64,000 nt of DNA from Tetracentron sinense (lineage: Eukaryota > Streptophyta > Magnoliopsida > Trochodendrales > Trochodendraceae): contig CM026564.1 in assembly GCA_015143295.1 (NCBI GenBank), forward strand, positions 14,744,416-14,808,415, in the 5' to 3' direction. The notes beneath the pieces were generated by a model. The model was not told where the DNA came from. It saw only the letters and a list, made by a program, of their open reading frames with translations, and did no database searches. A program made the translations under genes and the position numbers. Position 1 is the first letter of the stretch. Every line of letters starts with the position of its first letter. This document shows positions 1-9,319 of this stretch, piece after piece.

Positions 1-254
1 ATTTCTACACTGATTATATTTTTCACCAATTCCTACTACTTGGACTTATCCTTCTTCCCTTTTAACCTTTTCTAAACATGACTAGGACTCTTTCAAGGCT
101 ATATAGTTAATGAAATATTTTATTTAATTATTTTATAACACCATTGCACCTTTTCTCAAATGCTCCAAAGTCTCATTTTATGAAAAGGAGATTACAAGGA
201 CATTATGCCTTGACACACATTCCAATACATATACAAAAGTTCCGGGGCTCTACA
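1..254 (-). mobile_element. Right-hand (U3) end of a Tekay-like LTR inserted in another LTR
   Basis: The segment ends in CGGGGCTCTACA, the family's LTR terminus (sense strand minus, starting TGTAGAGCCCC). It resembles positions 2015-2242, the U3 end of the neighbouring LTR, in an ordered run of matching words (the cctaggac-like, tatttaattattt and catgccttgacac stretches). Immediately to the right the sequence jumps into the middle of another LTR of the same family, so this is a nested insertion whose left part lies outside the window. The expected target duplication would be GGAGC (255-259); its partner is out of view. Confidence 0.75.
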
Positions 255-2242
255 GGAGCAGTTGCTCTACTAGTACTTGCCGACATCAAAAGTACGACTG
301 AGCATGGAATACTCAGTGGTTACTAAATACTAACCAACAGTCATAGAAACATAATAATAAAATAAAACGAAAGCAGTTCATATCATAATAGGAAGGTAAA
401 CAGTTTATATTTCATGCTTGCATCACATCAAAGCTGGGAAAACTCTTGAAATCATCGTGTGCTTGACTTGACTTAAAATATTCTTTTCGTGCTTGAAAAC
501 TTGTCTTGTCATGTTCTATCTTGCTTGTCTTGTCGTGTCATGCATGTCATTAAGCAACTTGAAGGGAGGGTGGTGTAAACCCCCTCTTTTTGAGATATGA
601 AATATTCAACTTGAAGGGACCAAAGTGTAAACCCCCTATTTTGCGAAAATGCAATCTTGCTTGACGTGTTCTTGTTCTTGTCTTGTCATGCGACTCTCAT
701 GAAATTAAAATGCTCTTGCTTGCTTGCTTGGAATTTAAACATGCTCATGCGCTTGGGATGTTAGTGCCCTTGAACAACTTGTGGGAGGGTGGTGTAAACC
801 CCCTCTTTTACAAAAATGTAATAAAATAAACATGCATGCTTGGAGGCGCACTAACATCTTGCTTGCTTGTGTTCTTGTTCTTGTTAAAAATAAGGCAAAA
901 CACATTTTAAGATATGCCCTACCTCTATTTACCAACCCTTACGTTTGGCCTTGTCATGGTGTTTGTGAATCGGGACTAAAGCCCTTGTTTTGAAAAACCC
1001 GATAAACCATGCTTGACTCGTATGTATATACATGCCGTGCTTGTGAGGTCGTGTACATGATATAGGTGGAAATAAACATAGCATATTAAATTTCATAGTA
1101 TACAATTCATCAAAATAAGCTTTCACTTTACCACATGTTGTTCTAGAAAAAGCAACTAAACACACTAGCATGAAACCCTAGAATTTTTACATATTTTGAA
1201 GCATGCTTTTCTTGATTAATAAATCATCCAATCTATCCATCATCCATGTGTGTTCATTATTGGTGAAATACCCTTCCCATTTAGTTCGTCACATCACATA
1301 CACATGGCATCCATCGCCCAACATCCATCTCCAATACATCCCATCTCATGGTATGATCATAATTTAGAGAAAACAAGGAAGAAGGAAAGAAAAAGAGAAA
1401 ACATGACTAGGAGGGCAGCATAGGGTACCGACCTTGAATAGGTGAGGGAAAAACCCTCCAAAGCGTGTGTGGAGTTGTTGTCGAGCTTGGAGGAGGTGCT
1501 CCTCGCATGCTTGAACCTTGGATTGAGAAATCCAAGCTTTTGGGATGATCTTGGGTTCTCAAACCCTTGATTTCTCTCAAGTTGAACCCTAGGTGAAAAA
1601 CCCCTTTCTTCCCTCTCACTCTCTCTCAAAATATTGCTAAGGGTGTTTATGAACAGCCTTGGCTCGAGCAAGCCTTTATGGACAAGGGTGGAATGCCCAA
1701 AACATAAAAAAGTCCTTAATGAAATTTCTGCAAAACGCGAAAGACCGAGCGATCGGTGGTTATGACCGAGCGATCAGTAGTGGACTGAGCGATTGGTGTT
1801 TTGACCGAGCGATTGGTAGTGGACTGAGTGATAGGTGTTTTGACTGAGCTCTCGATCAAAAACCACCTCTCTGGAATTTTTTCCCATACAAATTTTTGGA
1901 CTAGTCGATAGATACCGATCGATCGGTTGTAGACCGATCGATCGCTATTTTGGACCGAGCGATCGGATTTGATCGGTGCTCTTCAAATTTTGGCACTGAG
2001 TCCATTTTTCACTCATTCCACTACTTGGACTTATCCCATTTCCACTCTAATCCTCTAGGAACATGCCTAGGACCTTTCTAAGGTTATGACATATTATTAA
2101 TTATTATATTTAATTATTTTATGACATTCTTGTAAAATTCTCAAAGATTTTCAAATTCTTATTTCATGGAAAATGGATATGACAAAGGTTTCATGCCTTG
2201 ACACGCATTCCAAGACATATATAAAAGTTCTGGGGTTCTACA
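255..2242 (-). mobile_element. 3' LTR (partial) of Tekay-like element C
   Basis: The LTR ends at TTCTACA (2242) and is followed directly by a C-rich stretch that is the complement of a polypurine tract, which makes it the 3' LTR of a minus-strand element. It contains a U3 palindrome array (1738-1976), a conserved splice-donor-like CAAG/GTCGGTAC (minus, near 1432), a short minisatellite built on a gtgtaaaccccct word (about 556-810), and the start of the LTR micro-ORF (ATG at 286, minus). The micro-ORF is cut by the LTR ending at 254. The U5 end lies left of the window. Confidence 0.8.
1738..1976. repeat. U3 palindrome array (ACCGAGCGATCGGT type), LTR C
   Basis: About ten copies of a roughly 14-bp near-palindrome centred on GCGATCGG or GATCGATC, in two groups. 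The groups are separated by a conserved spacer containing CTCTCTGGAA and AGTCGATAG. The same arrangement occurs in the U3 of element B and of the solo LTRs at 48539 and 59356. Its position shortly upstream of the inferred transcription start suggests promoter or enhancer sites; that role is inferred. Confidence 0.7.
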
Positions 2243-2254
2243 TCCTCCCCCCTT
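2243..2254 (-). promoter_or_regulatory. Polypurine tract of element C
   Basis: TCCTCCCCCCTT on the plus strand is AAGGGGGGAGGA on the sense strand. It directly abuts the 3' LTR, as in elements A and B, and would prime plus-strand DNA synthesis. Confidence 0.75.
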
Positions 2255-2333
2255 ATAAAAATTTCGTCCTCGAAATTGGATGATACTTGCATTACAAAAC
2301 CAAAACAGAATTACATGGCACATAAAAAAAAAC

Positions 2334-3612
2334 CTATTCAAACAAGTCCGAGTACTTCGCTTTGACTTCGGTCTCACGCTCCCATGTAGTCTCTTCTTGA
2401 GCATGATGTTGCAATTGTACGAGAACCAACGGGATAGTCTTGTTGCAAAGCACTTGATCTCTCCAACCCAATATTTGAACCGACTTTTCAACCAAAGTGA
2501 GATCCTCTCTGATTTTTAACGGTTCCAAGTCTATGACATGCAAAGGGTCTGAAATGTATTTCCAGAGCATCGACACATGGAACACATTGTGGACTGCAGC
2601 CATATAAGTTGGAAGAGCTACCAGGTAAGCAACTTCACCAACTCTCGTGATAATCTCAAAGGGGCTGACGTACCGAGGACTGAGCTTGCCTTGCCTGCCA
2701 AACCTGGAATTCCAAGTCTCTAGGGCGAGTGTTCGCATAGCTCTTCTGACGATCCTGGGCAGCTTTCAACCGATCCTGAATGATCTTGACTTTATTCGCG
2801 GTCTGCTCAATCAACTCAGGACTCAACACTTTTCTCTCTCCCACTTCATCCCAGTAGAGAGGAGACCTGCAACTTCACTCATACAAGACCTCAAATGGTG
2901 TCATTTGGATGCTCATCTGGTAGCTATTATTGTAGGCGAACTCCACCAAGGGTAATTGCTCTTCCCAACCGCCCTTGAAATCTAACAGACATGCCTGAAG
3001 CATGCCCTCAATGATTTGGTTTACCCTCTCGGTTTGTCCATCCATCTGTGGATGAAAGGCGGTGCTAAAGTCTAGTCGGGAACCCATAGCACTTTGAAAA
3101 CTCTTCCAGAACCTAGATGTGAATCTTGAATCCCGATCTAATACAATGCTGACTGGCACCCCGTGTTACCGAACCACTTCCTTGATATACAATGCCGCTA
3201 ACTGGTTCGAGTTAAACGTAGTCCGATAGGGCAAAAAATGCGCAGACTTCGTCAAACGGTCCACCACAACCCATATTGCATCTAATTTCCTTGCCGTACA
3301 TGGCAAGCCAACAATGAAGTCCATGGAGATGTGCTCCCACTTCCACTCGGGAATAGGGAGAGACTGTAATAGACCCGCCGGTCTCATGTGCTCTGCTTTC
3401 ACTTGCTGACATACCAAGCACCGGGATACATACTCTACAACATCCCTCTTCATGTTCCGCCACCAAAAGTACCCCTTGAGATTCTGGTACATCTTCGTAC
3501 CCTCAGGATGCACTGTATACTTGGAACGGTGGGCTTCATCCATATTCTCCCGCCTAAACTCTACATTGGCAGGGACACACAGTCTTCCCCTGAATGTGAT
3601 AGCACCTCGGCT
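2334..3612 (-). pseudogene. Element C pol remnant: integrase and chromodomain
   Basis: This is a decayed 3' part of a Ty3/gypsy pol gene. Reading the minus strand from 3612, recognisable pieces are the HHCC zinc-binding region (HRSKYTVHP, then CLVCQQ), the start of the integrase core ([10 protein letters not shown]), a second core piece with DRDSRFTSRFW and [10 protein letters not shown] (carrying catalytic Asp and Glu), the GPY/F-like region (YVSPFEII) and a chromodomain-like tail (LVQLQHHAQEETTWERE). Frame changes and stops near 2740, 2850 and 3160 break it into at least four reading segments, so it cannot encode a working protein. The 5' side is cut by the LTR starting at 3613; gag, protease and RT are not seen. 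It is more diverged than A or B. Confidence 0.85.
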
Positions 3613-3935
3613 TGTAGCACCCCGGATTTTTTTGGTCATGTATCAAAGCCTTAACGCCATTTTCTTGAGTTAAAAGTTGGAATTCCGAAGTCGGAATTAT
3701 TGGAAATCTATGTTGCCGAACTTCATTTATGGATCAATCAAATTTAGGGGCAATTTGGTCAATAAATAAAGAAGAAATTAAAAATTCTAACATGCCAGAA
3801 ATGTTTCCATTTGAAATACCAAAGTGGGAAAAAATGAGAGAAAACAAATAAATCTGGGGAGTGCGATCGATCGCAAGTCAGGTGTGATCAATCGCAAGCA
3901 GGCAAAATGGGTCCCAAACTCTTTGAGCCATATGC
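3613..3935 (+). mobile_element. Plus-oriented Tekay-like LTR, 5' fragment
   Basis: It starts TGTAGCACCCCGG, like the complete LTRs at 48539 and 59356, and is inserted into element C's pol after CGGCT (3608-3612). It has U3 words of the family and two palindrome-type motifs of yet another flavour (GTGCGATCGATCGCA and GTGATCAATCGCA, 3861-3898). It is interrupted at 3936 by an LTR in the other orientation, and the remainder is not found because of the assembly gap. Confidence 0.7.
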
Positions 3936-4157
3936 TGTCGCGCCCCAAAACCTACCCTACGAGTTAGAGTGAATCTTGGACGACTTGCCATGACTTACAA
4001 TAAAGGACATGATCATATACAAAATAGCGGAAGCATAACTATCATAGCACATCGGAAGTCTAACAAAACCCTATATATATATGTACATGATCCAAGTTTT
4101 TTACAAATGAAAACAAAAGAAAGAAAATGCGGACATGCCTGCCAAAATACATGGTCA
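3936..4157 (-). mobile_element. Tekay-like LTR fragment (U5 end), truncated by gap
   Basis: It starts TGTCGCGCCCCAAAACCTACCC on the plus strand, the U5 terminus of this family, preceded by TATGC (3931-3935), the probable left target duplication. It matches the U5 ends at 37807, 45591, 50990 and 58558 (GGAGTTAGAGTGAA-like and GCGGAAG words) and runs into ten Ns. Confidence 0.75.
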
Positions 4158-4167
4158 NNNNNNNNNN
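4158..4167. other. Assembly gap (10 N)
   Basis: Ten consecutive Ns, a typical placeholder for a gap of unknown size. The sequence on the right does not continue the LTR on the left, so the join cannot be trusted at base level. Confidence 0.95.
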
Positions 4168-5465
4168 TAGCGGACTGTAGATTGTTTGGTTAAAGTATAT
4201 GAAGGTTTAAAGATTTAGAAGTAGAGGTTTTACTCCAAAATAAAACCAGACAGGGCATACTTTTTTTCTTTAAACATTTTACCTTAATGTGCTTAGAGGA
4301 TTATTTTGCGGAATGGCATAAAAATTTCTAAAAATAGATTTTTCTCATTTTTTAAAGAATTTCCAACTATAAGTTCACCCCTATATTTCTCCGGTAGAGA
4401 AATAATGCTATAAAGTAGATGAAATTTTCAGTTTTTATCAAATGGTCAAACTCTAAAAAAGAAATGTAGTGCTTATTCTTTTCTTTTTTTTAATTATTTG
4501 TTCAAGCTATTATATTCGATAAGGGTGTCCAAAACAGACCCTTTAAAAAATTTATAGCGACTTGTGGGGTAGTTGAGTTAACAAACAAAAAAAGAGGGCA
4601 TGATTCAATCTTTAGGGGTGAGCCCTAGCTTAATTTTACCTGTTCTTGTCAGGTCTCGTTTCAGATTCAATTCTGGTTCTTACTGATAAGTGATTGGTAA
4701 GTAATTTAATCATAGATGTTGAATCCTGTATTGACAGTTAAGAGTTGCCTGTATACATTTCTATGCTAGAAAGAAGAAAGATGGATAGAAAAGTCTCATA
4801 TATAAGTGCAGCACTAATAAGAAGCTATGTTAAAACAGTTGTGGAGAAAGACGAACGAGATGAATGCTCTAGGAGAAATTTTTTTTACAAAAATTGCAAA
4901 CATAAAGTGGCGAAGGAAATAGCGAAAGAAAGAGTCTTACTCTCAAAAAAGTTACCAGAAGATTAGAGTTTCAAAAATTGACTTGCAAAAGACTTTCTCC
5001 GAGGGCGTTGCATACCCACAAAAAAGACCAACCCACAATCACATCAGAAGATCAGATTAACCTGGGTTTTTTGCGGGTAGGGACTAGGACCTTAAATTTT
5101 TCAGGAAACGTGTTATTTTAGGTGAAGTATGACGTCCTTTTGGAATCAAAGAAAGAATTAGTTATGGAGCCAGAATGCATTCGATATTTTTCACATTCCA
5201 ATTAGTGAACAAATTAACTACAAATCTCAATCTGTTAGCTCTCACCATTTCTTTTGTTCTTTGTCCACACTGCAAGTCTTTTTTCTATGTGCTTTTCTTC
5301 TTTTTCGCCCTTGATAAAGTCACCACTGAGGAGTTCTTGGGGCTTGTTAAAATTGAAGGCTGCAGAAAGAAACGTGGTTCGTCCAAAACATTGGACTGCT
5401 GTAATGCAAAACCATGTCATCATATAAGGGTGTTTAAGAGGATCTCAGTGGTGGTAATAGCAGTA
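4168..5465. other. Unassigned AT-rich sequence
   Basis: No recognisable protein, RNA gene or repeat of the families in this window. Only short open frames occur (for example 4745-4966, lysine- and arginine-rich, 73 codons) and none has a recognisable motif. It may be low-copy intergenic DNA or an old unrecognised transposon. Confidence 0.5.
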
Positions 5466-5703
5466 TAGTCAAATGGTCCCTAGGCAAAGCCTAGGCCACC
5501 GCCCAGCCTAAAAGGACCTGAATCGCCCAAATCCTGACTAGACGAGACTCATAAACATACTATCAAATATAACCACCTCTAATGACATACACAAACTTAA
5601 GAGTAATTTTGGGCGCCTAGGCATCTCTTAAGCAACGATTAGGACATCACTCACTAGAGACCCTCCTATCGCCTGGGCAATCGCCTAGACGCCCGAGTGA
5701 CTA
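5466..5703. mobile_element. Possible MITE (238 bp) with imperfect terminal inverted repeats
   Basis: The left end reads TAGTCAAATGGTCCCTAGGC. The right end, read on the other strand, begins TAGTCACTCGGGCGTCTAGG, so the outer 6 bp match exactly and further matches follow. GCCTAGGC-type words recur inside. The ends can also be read as GTCA...TGAC flanked by TA, which would fit a TA duplication. No transposase is present. The assignment rests only on these ends. Confidence 0.4.
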
Positions 5704-8656
5704 CATGGGTAATAGTCTTAAGTACCCCTCAGTTTGATTCTTTATATATCTGTCGGGTCCCAATTCGTCACGCAAGGAGGGATATTATGATGCTCTTCAA
5801 AAGCTGAGATGAAGCATCTATTTAGGAGGGACACATTGTCAGTTAAAGGATACAGAAATCTAATCAATTTGAGCTGAAAATTCTGGTTTAGAAGAGCTTT
5901 GCCCGCCTGTTTAACCTGACAGTGGTTTTCTTCGTGTTGGGCACCGCATCCACATCTGAAGGTACAGCTTTTAATGGGGATAAAAGGGATGAAGAAGGAC
6001 AAGTAAAGATACAAGAACTGCTAAAGAATAAACTGAAATGCCGGGCCCTGAAAGAATGACAGGATTGATCTTCCTATAATCGGGATTTAACCTCCTCAAT
6101 ATACAGTCAGTGTCCTAACGAACCGTGCACACTACTCTGTCATTTGGAGAAATTAATTGGACAGTAAAAAAAGAAAGTGGGAGGGTTGAAAATGCGTGAC
6201 AGACTCGGTATAGTAGCGGGGGATGGGAGGGAGGCTTTAATTTGGAAATGCTTAACAGATTCCACTAGCAGTTGGTACTACTCACTAGTTTGGTTCTCAA
6301 GCTTTTGTGGTTGTTGATCCTGTTTCCGTCGTGTGGTATGGATGATGGATCAGTAGCATGAATAAAAGCTGACAGAAACCAATATTAATGGGGAGTACTC
6401 TTTATTTGGGAGACTTAGATAAGCCTGAAACAATGCAAGTTTGTGGGAATGCATCGTGTCACGTGATCCTCTCATATATGGAAAAATACTCACCTCCTCG
6501 GTCGGTGATGATGCGAGGAGGGGGTCTCGCTCCCATTTTATGCAGTGTACTCCTCACCATTAGGGTCACCCATTACCCTTTGTTTTTAGAAAAATAAAAT
6601 AAAATAAAGGGTTAACAAAATAATAACCACACAGGAGATAATGGGAGTTGGAAGGTCGGCTATGTGAGAGCGAGGAGGATTAGTCTTCTCCCGGTGGTCG
6701 AGGGGACTAGTGCTCCTCATATATAGGTTCAGTCCAACCTAGCCCAAGAGATTCATGACGCTCAGAATGTTAAAATCAAACATTCGTATTAGGGCCTTTT
6801 CTCTGAACAGTAAGAAAATGTCTCAGTTTGGGAAGAATTAAAATTTTTTTTCTATGGTGCGGCTCTTCCTTCGGATATAGGTATAGCAGCAGGAATAGTG
6901 TTATTGCCCCACGGTCAAGGTGGTCAGTGTGTTTGTTGAGCGTTAAATCACACAATTCAAGTGGTTCTTTCTATTAGAAGAGGATGGTATGGCTCTTGTA
7001 TAGAATCGGGTCAATCATACTGATGAATGTCCCTGGGATACGTCCTCGAAGAGCCATTTTTTCCTCAGTTAGGAGTATCGGACCTCTGGCTTGCCACATC
7101 ACTTCTCTCCATGAGATTTATCCACAGGACCACCCTCATGGCAAGGGCACATACCTTGCAGGGGTAGGTGCAACAAAAGGCAACTATGTGTTCAAATTCT
7201 GGATCCTCAAGTGAAGCCTTCCGTGTATTTCCGTTGTTTATATATATTTTTTTGGAAGGCAATAAATTGGTTATTCGGGCACACATACGGTTATACCGTA
7301 AATTATTTTAAAAAGAAATGCCCGCATCGATACTCTTAGAATTTTCCCACAGGGAGCAAACCCGGGATGCTAGCCAATTGCCTGAACTCCTGGTGGGTTT
7401 GGGCAGTTGTTTACCAAGAAACTCCATGACTAAGTATATTTCTCTCTCTAAAATAATGGTAAAAGCAAAGTGATGGTAGTGGTAATGGTGGCGGGGAGGT
7501 GGTGATGTTGGCGTAGTGGTGGGGACTTGGTTGGGATTTGGGAGGACGACATGAAATTGGAGGATTCCCCACTCCACCCCTCAAAAACACATAAAGGAAA
7601 AAAAAAAAAAAAAAAAAACAAAAATCCAAGTTCTGCTAAATGAAATTAAAGTCTGGAGTAGTTTTTATCAAAAATTTATTTCTTTTGTTACAATTCATGA
7701 TCTGAATGAGTTGCACATACACCTTGGTATCCTCGATGCCCGAAAAGGGGAGGATTTCTCATGACATTTCGACTGCCTATGTTGTCTAAATCCTAATTAA
7801 AACCCTAACCAAAAGAACTGTAGATCTAACCTAGTAAAGCAGATTATAGGGTTATGACTATTCATTAAAAAAAAAAAAACAGCTTTAGATATGATAAAAG
7901 AATGATCAATTATGTGACTCTTTTTACGCAACTACCAAGTGTGGCTAGGACCTTCGCCAGAACTTTGTCTGAATTTCAGAATGATCAATTATGCGACTCT
8001 TTACGCAACTACCAAGTGTGGCTAGGACCTTCGCCAGAACTTTGTCAGAATTTCAGCTCGATCCTCCAATGCTTTGGCTCCTACAGCTTTGAGCTGCTTT
8101 CGGACTCGTTCTCTTCGCCTTAGGCCTGCTCTGAATGCATCTCCAACAGATTTCTGAAAAAACAGAATGAGGAATATACTTGTAGATTTTTGGCCTAATC
8201 CTTAGCTGCATATCTAGGGTTAAGAGTAAAATCAGGGTAGATCTGGGGGTCCAAATCTGATGAATTCAGAATTAGTCTCCAAGGGAAATTCAGATCTAGT
8301 GCTCGCAATGCACTAAAAGTGTTGAGTGAAACTGTTGTGTCGCGGCCCTCTTTTGTTCTTAAGGGCCCCCCTCGAATTTTGGACCTGAGGTGTCTTGTCT
8401 CATAATTCTTGACTTCGAGGATTATTTTGGTCATTTATCAATGCTCTATTCGGAGGTCATTTCATACATAAAATAACATGTTCATTTTTTTTAAGTGGGT
8501 TATAAGGCTTGGTAAGAAGGGTATGGATGCTAATGGTCTGTACAAGGCTTCAGTAGCAAGTGTCATCTTTTGTGCAGCAAAGCGCTCTTAATAGTCCTTT
8601 ACAATTATTTTGAACCACTTTAAATCATAAAAAAAACCTCATTACAGACCAAGGTA
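5704..8656. other. Unassigned sequence, no gene seen
   Basis: I see no coding region with a recognisable domain. It holds an oligo(A) tract (about 7599-7618), a local tandem duplication (7901-8056) and a TGTCGCGGCCCTC word near 8338 that resembles an LTR terminus but has no supporting partner. It is the longest part of the window not explained by LTR elements or satellites. Confidence 0.5.
7901..8056. repeat. Two-copy tandem duplication (79 + 77 bp)
   Basis: The segment starting AATGATCAATTATG at 7901 is repeated at 7980 with a couple of substitutions and a 2-bp difference in a T-run. Both copies contain ACGCAACTACCAAGTGTGGC. It lies in unassigned DNA and no function is apparent. Confidence 0.9.
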
Positions 8657-9217
8657 TTTTTTTTTGGTAGTTAAGAAATTTCATTGATTAGATACTTGAG
8701 AAGATACATAGAAATTTCGAATCTCCCCCTGAGAGGGAAGATGAGTGAAAATGTTGACACTGTTAGACCCATTCCTATAAAGGCTCTCAAATAAGGCCCC
8801 ATGGGCTTCGTCATGGACTGTTACATTTCCCTGTCTATTGATGAAAGCAAACTACATATTCCCCCATTGCTGGCGCATAGCCTGGATGTTATGGATAACC
8901 GCCATGATGTCCCAGTGATGATTATCAGATACCCCGTTGAGGAAGTCTGTAATCTCCTTTGAGTCAGATTCTATTATCACTTGTTGCCATCTATTAGCGA
9001 TTACTGCTTGGATCCCCAACTTGATTGCTTCCGCTTCTACCACTCAGCTACTGCCTCCCAGCAATGGTTTCCGGGAAGTTAACAACGACCCAGATGATTA
9101 CGGGCAACTCCCCTCGCACCAGCTGCACAACCGCTCACTAAAGCCTCCCCATCGACCGTTTACTTTAATCCAACCCATCTCAGGTTTTGTCCACCTCACT
9201 TGAGCTGGGCCTGACAT
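8657..9217 (-). pseudogene. 5'-truncated LINE: RNase H-like domain and poly(A) end
   Basis: On the minus strand the sequence encodes parts of the RNase H-like domain that ends many plant LINE polyproteins: a WTKPEMGWIKVN-type entry, then VEAEAIKLGIQAVIANRW, IIESDSKEITDFLNG (with the catalytic-type Asp) and a FINRQGN-type end. The entry and the second block are in different frames, and a TAG follows the block at 8850-8852, so it is not functional. The 3' end reads ATGAAATTTCTTAACTACC followed by nine A (8657-8665), a typical plant LINE tail. No endonuclease or RT is present, which fits ordinary 5' truncation during insertion. Confidence 0.75.
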
Positions 9218-9266
9218 CGTTGAACTTACCAGGCGAGCCAGATGTTGGCCAGGTAATTATCCTAAA

Positions 9267-9287
9267 GGGGGGGGGGGGGGGGGGGGG
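9267..9287. repeat. Homopolymer run of 21 G
   Basis: An uninterrupted G tract lies between the LINE fragment and the complex satellite. Length is unreliable in most sequencing methods. It could form a G-quadruplex, or it could mark a weak assembly join. Confidence 0.9.
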
Positions 9288-9319
9288 TGAATAGGGTCTA
9301 TGACAATTTTAAAATTTTA

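Noticed and set aside
4745..4966. 73-codon basic open frame as a possible host gene
   Set aside because: No recognisable domain or homologue that I know, no clear gene context, AT-rich surroundings and next to an assembly gap.
8338..8440. TGTCGCGGCCCTC word as the start of another Tekay-like LTR
   Set aside because: Only the first bases match. The following sequence does not resemble any LTR in the window and no second end or duplication was found.
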